DNA of 64,000 nt, from contig CAWFML010000004.1 of the NCBI GenBank assembly GCA_963817025.1, forward strand, positions 434,001 through 498,000, written 5' to 3'. Of this stretch, positions 9,089-16,174 are shown in pieces. Position 1 is the stretch's first letter. Each line of letters begins with the position of its first letter. Made by a program: the position numbers and the translations under genes. Origin of the DNA: JACMLC01 sp963817025 (GTDB lineage Bacteria > Acidobacteriota > Blastocatellia > Pyrinomonadales > Pyrinomonadaceae). The notes under the pieces are model-generated. The model was not told the DNA's origin, did not search any database, and saw only the letters and a list, made by a program, of their open reading frames with translations.

Positions 9089-9129
9089 CAATTATTTCCG
9101 TTGCCGTTTGCTGACCATCGCGTGAGTGT

Positions 9130-9318
9130 TTACGATGGCTGGCCCTCTGTTGTTTCAGACGCGCCGGGTGGCTGCGGGACATCTGCGTCCATCGCAGCGG
9201 CTGATTCCTGCTCGGCCTCTAGCTCGTTCTCCTGATTGTCTCTCGTTTGCTCTGAGCTTTCCGCGTTATCTTCACGCGTCTCTCCGCCGCCGATGCTGCT
9301 TTCCGATTGTTGAGTCAT
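9130..9318 (-). CDS. Small acidic disordered protein
   Basis: A 62-residue protein that is almost entirely polar and strongly acidic, rich in Glu, Asp, Gln and Ser, with no hydrophobic core or known motif. The start at 9318 is chosen because GGAGG lies eight bases upstream on the minus strand; the longer reading with MEAKS at 9333 would overlap that site. It begins 21 bases after the end of the Lys-rich histone-like gene and shares its transcript and terminator. A charge-neutralising partner for that basic protein is an attractive idea but only an inference. Confidence 0.55.
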   Translation of the reverse strand: MTQQSESSIGGGETREDNAESSEQTRDNQENELEAEQESAAAMDADVPQPPGASETTEGQPS

Positions 9319-9339
9319 GCTTTTAGCCTCCAAGAATAT

Positions 9340-9946
9340 TTACCTACGTTTCCCGGCTGTCTTGCGCGCAACGCCTTTCTTAGTGGCGGCCTTGCGTGCC
9401 GCTCCCTTTGCTGCCACGCCTGTTTTTTTGCCTGCGCTTTTCGTGGCCGTAGCCTTCTTTGCTCCGGCCTTCTTTGCGGCCTGCTTTTTCGTCGCGCCGC
9501 CCGTGCCTTGCTTATTCGCGGCAGGTTTCTTAGCAGCAAGTTTTTTTAGCGACTGTCTTCTTCGCAGATGACTTCTGAGCGGCAACTTTTTTAGCAGCTT
9601 TTTTGACGATCTTCTTCGCAGCTTTCTTCCCTGCTCCCTTTTTCGCGCCGCCCGCGCTCTTTCCGGCAGCCTTCTTCGCGCCAGCCGCACGCGCAGCCTC
9701 TTTATCTTTCTTGCGCTGGACTTTCTCGCGCACCTCTTCCATCAATTGCGCGATGCGTTCCGCTTCCGTCTGCGGCGCAGCCGGGGCGGTCTCGCCCTCG
9801 CGCAAAGCGCGTTCGGCCTGCTGCTGCTCAAAACGCTCGCGCTCTTCCTGCGCCATCAAAGCCTGATTCTGGTGAAACTCAAACTCGTTCAAATGCCCGC
9901 CGCGAATCTTGTACCGATCAATATTTTCCGTCTTATCCTTCGGCAT
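9340..9946 (-). CDS. Histone H1-like Lys/Ala-rich DNA-binding protein, frameshifted
   Basis: The N-terminal about 80 residues are Glu/Gln-rich and probably helical (MAQEERERFEQQQAERALRE), followed by a long AKKAAKK-type tail like the C-terminal tails of histone H1 and bacterial AlgP/Hc1-type proteins. Such tails bind DNA and help compact the nucleoid. The first frame stops at 9530 after KKTVAKKTCC. A second frame, running to 9340, continues the same Lys-rich composition without pause (KKLAAKKPAANKQ). The frames meet at a run of seven A on the minus strand (9541-9547); with six A the tail would be continuous, about 200 residues. This could be a sequencing error, a mutation or deliberate slippage. 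Confidence 0.7.
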
Positions 9947-9981
9947 CTCGCTTGCTCCTCCTCATGCACCGGCGCGCCCGC

Positions 9982-10011
9982 TTGACAGCCATAGCAACGC
10001 ATCCGTATATT
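9982..10011 (+). promoter_or_regulatory. Promoter of tRNA-Thr
   Basis: TTGACA at 9982-9987 and TATATT at 10006-10011 are separated by 18 bases. The predicted start is near 10018, about 14 bases before the mature tRNA. Confidence 0.75.
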
Positions 10012-10031
10012 TTCTCTTCTCGTCAAGAGAA

Positions 10032-10107
10032 GCCACCTTAGCTCAGTTGGTAGAGCACCTGATTCGTAATTAGGGGGTCTGGAGTTCAAGTCTCCAAGGT
10101 GGCTCCA
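10032..10107 (+). tRNA. tRNA-Thr (anticodon CGT)
   Basis: A full cloverleaf can be drawn: acceptor GCCACCT pairs with AGGTGGC, the D arm contains AGCTCAGTTGGTAGAGC, the anticodon stem is CCTGA/TTAGG with loop TTCGTAA, and the T arm contains GTTCAAG. The anticodon CGT reads ACG. The discriminator base is T at 10104 and the CCA end is encoded at 10105-10107. Confidence 0.96.
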
Positions 10108-10113
10108 GTTCTG

Positions 10114-10156
10114 ATTGCCGTATAACTATCGCTTAGTTATACGGCAATTTCTTTTG
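10114..10156 (+). terminator. Terminator after tRNA-Thr
   Basis: A perfect 14-bp stem (ATTGCCGTATAACT at 10114-10127 with AGTTATACGGCAAT at 10135-10148) closes a seven-base loop and is followed by TTCTTTT. Confidence 0.85.
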
Positions 10157-10189
10157 CGCCTCAATCCTTTGGCCTCTTATCCGCGGTTA

Positions 10190-10215
10190 GAGCACGCAGG
10201 CTATCCTGCGCGCTC
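10190..10215 (-). terminator. Hairpin after the DJ-1/ferritin-like gene
   Basis: Arms GAGCACGCAGG and CCTGCGCGCTC pair with one mismatch around a four-base loop, 15 bases past the stop codon of the gene on the minus strand. No T run follows, so termination is uncertain. Confidence 0.4.
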
Positions 10216-10229
10216 CATATGGAAAAACT

Positions 10230-11321
10230 TTACGCGCTGACGGCTGTGCCGGTCGTAGGAGTGGCGGCTTTGACTTTATCCTTTGCTATGCGCGCGTGAT
10301 AAAGGTCTGCGATGCGCTGCTCCTGTTCGGCCATGGTCACTTCCATCTCGTCAAAGATAGTGACGGTCGCAGGGTCTGTCAGCGAGTTGCGCAGATTGTA
10401 TGTGTCCACGACGCCGGTTTGCAGGTCGCCCAGAGCGCGGCGCAGCACGCTCACGTCGTCGCTCGATTGCAGCCAGCTTTTGAGCGTGGCCCATGCGCCG
10501 CTGCCTTCAGCCTGAAAAGTCTTCTGCCCGCCGAGCGCAGGCAGGCGCGCTTCCAGGCGATTGATGTGCTGCTGTTTGGTCGCGCGTATCTCGTTAAAGA
10601 CGGACTTTAACTCCGCATCCGTCGCCTTCTCCGCGTAATGCTCAAAGGCGGACATGGCGTAGTGCTCGCCGCGAATCGCAGTGTTGATGCCGTCCGTGAT
10701 TTCCGCCTGAGTTGAGCCGCCCCAAGCTTCCGCAAGCTTCCACCAGTCCGCATCCAGGTTCTTTTCATCCGGCAGCGCTGTGTCTTTGATTGAGAGGCCC
10801 AGACGGCGCAGGATGGCTGTCGTGAAAATCGCAAGGTCGCCCGGCTGGCGCGAAGTGATAAGTTGTTCGTCAACGACGAGCGAGGTGTCTTCAAATCTGG
10901 CCCCGGCGTTCTGCATGTCTTTGCGAATCGCGCGAAACCCTGTCGCGCGTTTTCCCTTCAAGAGATCGCCTTCAATCAGAACCTGTGGGCCATGACAGAT
11001 GGCTGCGACGAGCTTTCCCTGTGCGACAGCATCCGAAACAAAGCGCACGGTCTTCATGTTGGTACGCATCGTGTCCGGGGCCATCCCGCCGGGGATGACT
11101 ACGGCATCGAAATCCTGCGCGTTCATCTCTGTGGTTGTCGCATCAGGCTTGATAGAGACCTTGTTCTGCTTGCCAGCGTAATTGTCATTCATGCGCGAGC
11201 CGAGCACCCACACTTCCGCGCCTGCGTCCTGCAAGGCCGTGTATGGAATCTGGAACTCGGAGTCTTCAAAATGTTGTTCGACGAGGATGGCAACTTTCTT
11301 CTTTTCGATTTTTTCGGTCAT
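10230..11321 (-). CDS. DJ-1/PfpI family protein fused to a ferritin-like domain
   Basis: A 363-residue protein with two parts. Residues about 8-175 form a DJ-1/PfpI domain with the nucleophile elbow AAICHGPQ, where Cys is the reactive residue, and the preceding VVIPGG glycine loop; relatives act as glyoxalases, deglycases or stress chaperones. Residues about 195-345 are helical with ferritin-like spacing, EHYAMSAFEHYAEKATDAEL and KQQHINRLEARL, which places Glu and His pairs where iron-binding bundles have them. Such fusions suggest a stress protein acting on oxidative damage. AAGGAG lies upstream of the ATG at 11321. No signal peptide is seen, so it is cytoplasmic. The PfpI call is firm; the second domain is moderately supported. 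Confidence 0.82.
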   Translation of the reverse strand: MTEKIEKKKVAILVEQHFEDSEFQIPYTALQDAGAEVWVLGSRMNDNYAGKQNKVSIKPDATTTEMNAQDFDAVVIPGGMAPDTMRTNMKTVRFVSDAVAQGKLVAAICHGPQVLIEGDLLKGKRATGFRAIRKDMQNAGARFEDTSLVVDEQLITSRQPGDLAIFTTAILRRLGLSIKDTALPDEKNLDADWWKLAEAWGGSTQAEITDGINTAIRGEHYAMSAFEHYAEKATDAELKSVFNEIRATKQQHINRLEARLPALGGQKTFQAEGSGAWATLKSWLQSSDDVSVLRRALGDLQTGVVDTYNLRNSLTDPATVTIFDEMEVTMAEQEQRIADLYHARIAKDKVKAATPTTGTAVSA

Positions 11322-11532
11322 ACCAAAATCTCCTTCGCTCTCACCGGTTAATGAATGATGAGAAACATGCTCTCAAAAATTGATGTCTGGCCTGTTAACT
11401 TTAACTGTAGGAATTTGGCAACCTGCGTGCCAGCGAAGAAGGCAGTTTCTGCGAAGAAAAGCGGGGTCGGATGTTTAAGAAAGTATACAAAGCCGTACAG
11501 GCATGAGTGTTGAACGTCCGTTTATGCTACTC

Positions 11533-11576
11533 AAAAAAATTAAGTGACAAGAGATAGAAAAATTCTCTCATCACTT
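11533..11576 (-). terminator. Terminator after lexA
   Basis: AAGTGACAAGAGA (11542-11554) pairs with TCTCTCATCACTT (11564-11576) with two imperfect positions. On the minus strand the stem is followed by TTAATTTTTTT. It lies 26 bases past the lexA stop codon. Confidence 0.65.
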
Positions 11577-11601
11577 ATCACTGACTACTTATCTATAGCT
11601 T

Positions 11602-12225
11602 TTAACTTGTCGGGCGCAGGAGACCGCGAAAGATGCCCTGCACGGAGACCTGCGAGGCTGGCAGGCGCATGGGCGCGAGGCGCGAGTTGGCTGGCCTGAG
11701 TTCGACTGTTGGACCAAAGCGGAAGAGTCGTTTGAGTGTGGCGCGTGTGCCGTCAACGAGAGCGACGACGATCTCGCCGTCGCGCGCCTCTGTGCGGTTT
11801 TCGATGAGTGCGATGTCGCCGTCGCAGATGTGCTCGTCAATCATCGAATCGCCTTCGACCCTCAGGGCGTAGACTCTCTCAGGACGCACGCGGCCCAAAA
11901 GAAAACGCGGGACACAGATCGGCTCTGCATCCGAGACGGCATCAATCGGCGCGCCCGCAGCGATGCTGCCTAAGAGCGGGACTTCGCAGATGGCGTCAGA
12001 CGGAATTTCTTCGACTTTGACTGCGAGGCCGAAAGCCCCGTCAGAATGATGACGCGAGAGCAGGCCGCGCTTTTCCAGCGCCGCGATGTGTTTGGCGATA
12101 GTCGCTTTAGACTTGACGTTAAAGTGACGCGCGATCTGCGCGTATGAAGGCTCGTAGCCGTGGCGCTCGATAAAGCTCGTGATGTATTCCAGAATATCTT
12201 TCTGGCGTTGCGTGCGTGGCAGCAT
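11602..12225 (-). CDS. lexA: LexA repressor, SOS regulator
   Basis: Represses SOS genes and cleaves itself when RecA filaments form on damaged DNA. The 207-residue protein starts MLPRTQRQKDILEYI, the usual opening of the LexA winged helix, with the recognition region SYAQIARHFNVKSKATIAKH at about 27-46. The cleavage site is Ala90-Gly91 in GSIAAGAPI. The catalytic pair is Ser127 in EGDSMID and Lys165 in RATLKRL. The start at 12225 is preferred over the upstream ATG at 12276 because it gives the canonical length and has GGAG nine bases upstream. I could not identify a LexA operator upstream. It sits among other stress-type genes. Confidence 0.96.
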   Translation of the reverse strand: MLPRTQRQKDILEYITSFIERHGYEPSYAQIARHFNVKSKATIAKHIAALEKRGLLSRHHSDGAFGLAVKVEEIPSDAICEVPLLGSIAAGAPIDAVSDAEPICVPRFLLGRVRPERVYALRVEGDSMIDEHICDGDIALIENRTEARDGEIVVALVDGTRATLKRLFRFGPTVELRPANSRLAPMRLPASQVSVQGIFRGLLRPTS

Positions 12226-12330
12226 GGAACAACTCTCCAGTCTAACCGAGACGAGGGCGGCGAGAAGATAACGCATTCCTCAAAATGTCAGATGCGCCTC
12301 GGATTCTAAAGGCGCGCAAGGTTAAGCGTC

Positions 12331-12413
12331 AAGGTAAAAGGCAAAAGGTAAAAGTCAATCAACAAGAATCCGCGCTCTGTACTTTTACCTTTTGCCTTTT
12401 TACTTTTATCTTT
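12331..12413. repeat. Palindrome of GGTAAAAGGCAAAAG type
   Basis: AAAAGGCAAAAGGTAAAAGT (ending at 12355) is matched exactly by its reverse complement starting at 12381, followed by further partial pairing. It begins immediately after the TAA stop of the SYLF gene on the minus strand. The same arm sequence occurs across the glpK stop at 5328. Confidence 0.8.
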
Positions 12414-12414
12414 T

Positions 12415-13146
12415 TTAGTTCGCGCGGCGGCCTGAATATCGGGCAAGCGTTTGCGGAAAGATACGCACGCCTGCGGGCATGTCCTTCAACATCATACCGC
12501 TGCCGGTGTTGAGAACATCGTTGGCTTTCTTGCCCTCGTAGACAGCCTCGTTCAAATCGTTGTCGGGACTGATGACCGCGCCCTGCAAAGATGCTCCGAT
12601 GAACGCTCCCTTGCTGCGCGAGTATGACAGAATGCCTGCATCGAGAGTGGCGTTGGTCGAAGCTCCCGCCGTGCGCCCGACCGGCCCGGCGGCGATGCTT
12701 GCTTCCGCGCCAATCTCAAACTTGTCTTCCAACAGACCTTTCAATCCTTCTTGATTCATAATCAAGAGCACGTAATCGGTTTTCTGCGCTCCGATCTGCG
12801 CTCCGAAACTGCCGCCGCCGAGATTGAAGAAGGCCGGAGCATCCCAGCCGTTCGGCGTCCGGCGACTGATGACACCCTGACCGCCGCGACCGCCGACGAT
12901 AAACGCAGCCTTGACGACTCCGGGAAAGACCGCGATGGCTTCGGCCTTATCAAGCAACTCTTTCGGAATCGCCTTATCCCGCACAGCCATTATCTCATTG
13001 AACACTTTTGTGGCATCGCGCGAGTGCCGCTCTGCATCCGCCAGACGCTTATTACTTTTCTGCGCCGGTGCGAGCGGCGCACTCAGGCATAACACGACAA
13101 ACAAACCAAGCGCGTAAAGTGCGCTTCGTTCAATCCACTGCTTCAT
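12415..13146 (-). CDS. Exported SYLF-domain lipid-binding protein (Ysc84-like)
   Basis: A 243-residue protein with a signal peptide ending near LAPAQ. The mature part fits the SYLF/Ysc84 fold: KAEAIAVFPGVVKAAFIVGG, then GRGGQGVISRR and the glycine-rich GGGSFGAQIGAQKTDYVLLI, all family signatures. SYLF domains bind phosphoinositides in eukaryotes; bacterial members are periplasmic or outer-membrane associated and of unclear role. The start at 13146 is preferred because GAGGAGG lies just upstream on the minus strand. An inverted repeat AACAGT/ACTGTT lies at 13163-13187, upstream of the start, where a regulator could bind. The stop codon is followed at once by a palindrome. Confidence 0.88.
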   Translation of the reverse strand: MKQWIERSALYALGLFVVLCLSAPLAPAQKSNKRLADAERHSRDATKVFNEIMAVRDKAIPKELLDKAEAIAVFPGVVKAAFIVGGRGGQGVISRRTPNGWDAPAFFNLGGGSFGAQIGAQKTDYVLLIMNQEGLKGLLEDKFEIGAEASIAAGPVGRTAGASTNATLDAGILSYSRSKGAFIGASLQGAVISPDNDLNEAVYEGKKANDVLNTGSGMMLKDMPAGVRIFPQTLARYSGRRAN

Positions 13147-13462
13147 GCTTCTCCTCCTCAAAAACAGTCTCTCAAGAGACTACTGTTGCCATAACGAACC
13201 TGTCAGACGAGGGAGAACAACTGCTGTCCGTTCAATTTTACAAAGGGGGTTTGACGGATGGGATTGTAGCACGTCTCGGTGCTCGCGCAAGAGAGGCTCA
13301 TATTTTATACCTATTAGCGATTGAATGAGACTTGATGCGGAAGAAGAGTGGTGTCAGGTAAGAGAGCGCGGAATAAGGTTTCCTGCAAAGGCAAAGACGC
13401 AAAGAAGAAGTTAAATGTCTTCTTTGCGTCTTTCGTGTCTTTGCGTGAAACGCAAATGCTCG
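13147..13462. other. Gap of 316 bp upstream of the SYLF gene, with a family B palindrome
   Basis: The right part holds a GCAAAGACGCAAAGAA / TTCTTTGCGTCTTTCGTG-type hairpin at about 13384-13446, lying just past the stop of the metalloprotease on the minus strand. The left part holds the 5' region of the SYLF gene. No coding sequence is supported in the rest. Confidence 0.65.
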
Positions 13463-15703
13463 TTAGGGGAGGAACGCTGCCGGAATCGGTTTGTCTGTGC
13501 CGAGGCCGAACTGCTGGCCCGAAAATCCGGCAGTCGTTTGCAGCAAGTACCAGCTTCCGACGGACGGACGGAAGACCGCGATGTCAGCCTTGCCGTCGCT
13601 GTCGTAGTCTGCCGCCACCGGCCTGTCTTCGGCGATGCCGAACTGCGTCCCGGTAAATCCAAGCTGCGAACGCATGATGTACCACGAGCCGTTTGATGGG
13701 CGATAGACTGCGATGTCTGTCTTTCTGTCGCCGTCAAAGTCTGCGGCGGCGGGACTGTCCCCCGCGACGCCAAACGCCATGCCTGTAAAGCCCAGCGAGG
13801 AACGCATCATGTACCATGACGAGGTTGACGGGCGGAACACTGCATGATCTGCTTTGTTATCGCCGTCGAAATCTCCCATCACCGGCACGTCGCCGTTTTG
13901 TCCAAACGGAACAATGACAGCGACTCCATTAGTGCTATTGAGCCTGTACCATGTCCCGTTCGACGGGCGGAAGACAGAGATGTCTGCCTTGTCGTCTCCA
14001 TCGAAATCTCCGGGCACAGGCAAATCTCCCGAAACTCCGAACTGCACGCTCAGAAGGCCCGCGCCGCCGCTACGCATCACATACCAGTAGCCGGTTGACG
14101 GGCGATAAACGCCGAGGTCTGTCTTGCCGTCGCCGTCATAGTCTCCGGGCGCGAGCAAATCTGTCGAGAGACCGAAGGCCGAACCTGTGTAGCCGGAGCC
14201 GGAGCGAAGCTGATGCCAGACTCCATCTGCGGGACGGAAAACGGAGATGTCGCTCTTGCCGTCGCCGTCGAAATCGTAGTCAGGTCTCTGAGGCTGTGAA
14301 GCAGAGCAGCCCTGCAAACAGGTGGCAGAGTTGAAGCGGTTGACCATCAGATTGCGCGGCTGTATGCCGAAACCTTTGGTGAAGTTTTTGCCGACCGATT
14401 GCAGGTGGCAGTAGCTCATGACCGTTCCGCCGTCTGAAGGAATGCCGGGACTCGGACAGCCGCCTTCGGTTGTGTAGCAGCCGTCAATCGCCGTCCCGTC
14501 GCCGTTCCACAGGCAGGCGTGTGTGTGCGGCGAGGCTATGTTGTGACCCGTTTCGTGCGTAAAGACATCTATCGTCCATGAATATGTCGGCACGGTGGAA
14601 AAACTTGGGTGGATGGAACTGAAAGCGTAAGAAAAACTTCTGTTGCACATCACGTCGCGCCACGCCACGCCGCCGAGACCGCTACGCAGTGACACTAAGT
14701 GAGCCAGATCGCCGTTGAAGCTCGTCCGTGTGGCTTTGAACTGATTGAGAAGCGTGCTGGCATTAGCTCCCAGCGTGTAAGGACTCGCCACATCCCAGAC
14801 GAAAATCTCCGAGAGAGAAACGGGGATGCCCTCGTTGGCGAACATCGTCGCAGACTGGTTGAACACGCCCGTCAAATAATTTCTGACATTCGTGACGCTG
14901 CTGCCCTTGTTGATATAAATGTTGTTGTCTGCTTCGATATAGAGACGTATACAGTTGGCCGCAGCAGCATCCATCGCATCGGCTGTCGGCTCTCGCAGGG
15001 CCGAAGCCGGAAGGACTTCTCCGGCATCTTCCGTCTCACAACTATACTCAGGGCTGACTTTCAGATTCTTATCCGCATACACGATATGCCTGTTGTCAGG
15101 ATTGTTGCCGCCCAGCCTGCCGATGACAGTGTTGCCCTCCGCGCGCGTGGCATAGAAACCCATCACTTCATTCTCGAACACGCTGATGGCAGCCAGCGAG
15201 GTGGGGTCTCCCTTGATGATACCGCGATAATGCGCGCCGTCTTCTCCGGCAACCGCGCTGCCGTTCGAGGTGGCGGTTTTGACGCTGAAGCCGGGCGCGT
15301 AGATGTTCACTTTCACCAGCTCAAGCTCAACGGTTCCGCCATTGCCGCCGGGCAGCGACAGGGACATAAACGGAGTGTCTTCCGTCAAGAGCCTGCGAAT
15401 ATTTTGCTGCTGCAAATTGAGCACCGTTCCGTCTGTCAAAGCCTTTTGCAACAGGGGGTCGTTTGCCACGCGCGAGGCTTGCGGCTGAAAGAGCGTTTGC
15501 GCGGGGAAATCTGCTCCGGCGGATTTTGAGTTTTGAATCAGTTCGGGAATCTGTTTTAAGGCCGAAGTCTGGTCTGTGGGAAACAGACGCGACTCGGAAG
15601 ACGCTTTATTGCTGCTTGTCCAAAACGCAGCCACAATGAGGGCAATCGTCAGGATACTGCTCGAAAGTAAACTGAAGTAACGAAGCTTCTTTGTATTTTT
15701 CAT
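13463..15703 (-). CDS. Secreted reprolysin-like metalloprotease with six C-terminal propeller repeats
   Basis: A 746-residue protein with an N-terminal signal or anchor (SLLSSSILTIALIVAAFW). A propeptide-like region of about 220 residues is followed by a zincin domain with the zinc site HETGHNIASPH at residues 383-393 and a Met-turn GGTVMSYCH downstream, the arrangement of metzincins such as reprolysin/M12B. Paired cysteines suggest disulfides, so it works outside the cytoplasm. The C-terminus has six 44-residue repeats, each opening D-[FY]-D-x-D-x-K-x-D and containing VYRPS and WY, FG-GAP/VCBS-like units that bind calcium and probably form one propeller. AAGGAG precedes the ATG. The substrate is unknown. 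It is a close paralogue of the next gene. Confidence 0.88.
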   Translation of the reverse strand: MKNTKKLRYFSLLSSSILTIALIVAAFWTSSNKASSESRLFPTDQTSALKQIPELIQNSKSAGADFPAQTLFQPQASRVANDPLLQKALTDGTVLNLQQQNIRRLLTEDTPFMSLSLPGGNGGTVELELVKVNIYAPGFSVKTATSNGSAVAGEDGAHYRGIIKGDPTSLAAISVFENEVMGFYATRAEGNTVIGRLGGNNPDNRHIVYADKNLKVSPEYSCETEDAGEVLPASALREPTADAMDAAAANCIRLYIEADNNIYINKGSSVTNVRNYLTGVFNQSATMFANEGIPVSLSEIFVWDVASPYTLGANASTLLNQFKATRTSFNGDLAHLVSLRSGLGGVAWRDVMCNRSFSYAFSSIHPSFSTVPTYSWTIDVFTHETGHNIASPHTHACLWNGDGTAIDGCYTTEGGCPSPGIPSDGGTVMSYCHLQSVGKNFTKGFGIQPRNLMVNRFNSATCLQGCSASQPQRPDYDFDGDGKSDISVFRPADGVWHQLRSGSGYTGSAFGLSTDLLAPGDYDGDGKTDLGVYRPSTGYWYVMRSGGAGLLSVQFGVSGDLPVPGDFDGDDKADISVFRPSNGTWYRLNSTNGVAVIVPFGQNGDVPVMGDFDGDNKADHAVFRPSTSSWYMMRSSLGFTGMAFGVAGDSPAAADFDGDRKTDIAVYRPSNGSWYIMRSQLGFTGTQFGIAEDRPVAADYDSDGKADIAVFRPSVGSWYLLQTTAGFSGQQFGLGTDKPIPAAFLP

Positions 15704-16174
15704 CTATCTCCTTAAAATCAGCGTTTCTGTGTTAATGGTTGAAGACTAAAACTCAAAAATCCTGCCGCCCGCCAGAGCATTTCCGCTCAAGCGGCATGGC
15801 ACGCGCAAAACGCGCGCTTCGTGAGGATGATTTCCGGCCTGTCTCTAAATATGAGCAAACTGATTTTGCCTGATGGAAACTATGGACTTTGTTAGGCTTA
15901 GAGCCTGCCGCTGGAAGGTTCGGAAATCTTCCGGGCAGGAAATTTAACGAGTAAAATGAGGCGGGGGTTAATACTACCAGCGCGTACAAGTCATAGATGC
16001 GCTTTATCACGAATCTGTTGCTTTTGCTTCACACTAAAACTTCGACCCCGGCCTTGCCCCCGGAGGCTTCCAGATGGGCCTCAATCGTCCTAGTACAGTT
16101 CCCCGTCCATAAATGCTGCGGCAGGCGCGCAACACATGCCTGCCGCAGCATCTGTCTTTGTAGCAAAAGCCCTG
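15704..16174. other. Gap of 471 bp between the two metalloprotease genes
   Basis: It holds the 5' region of the metalloprotease at 13463 and a perfect 14-bp hairpin, ATGCTGCGGCAGGC (16113-16126) with GCCTGCCGCAGCAT (16138-16151), just past the stop of the second metalloprotease. No T run follows on the minus strand. I see no supportable gene in the remainder. Confidence 0.6.

Noticed and set aside
12226..12330. A LexA operator upstream of lexA
   Set aside because: No convincing two-fold symmetric site was found, although autoregulation would be expected.
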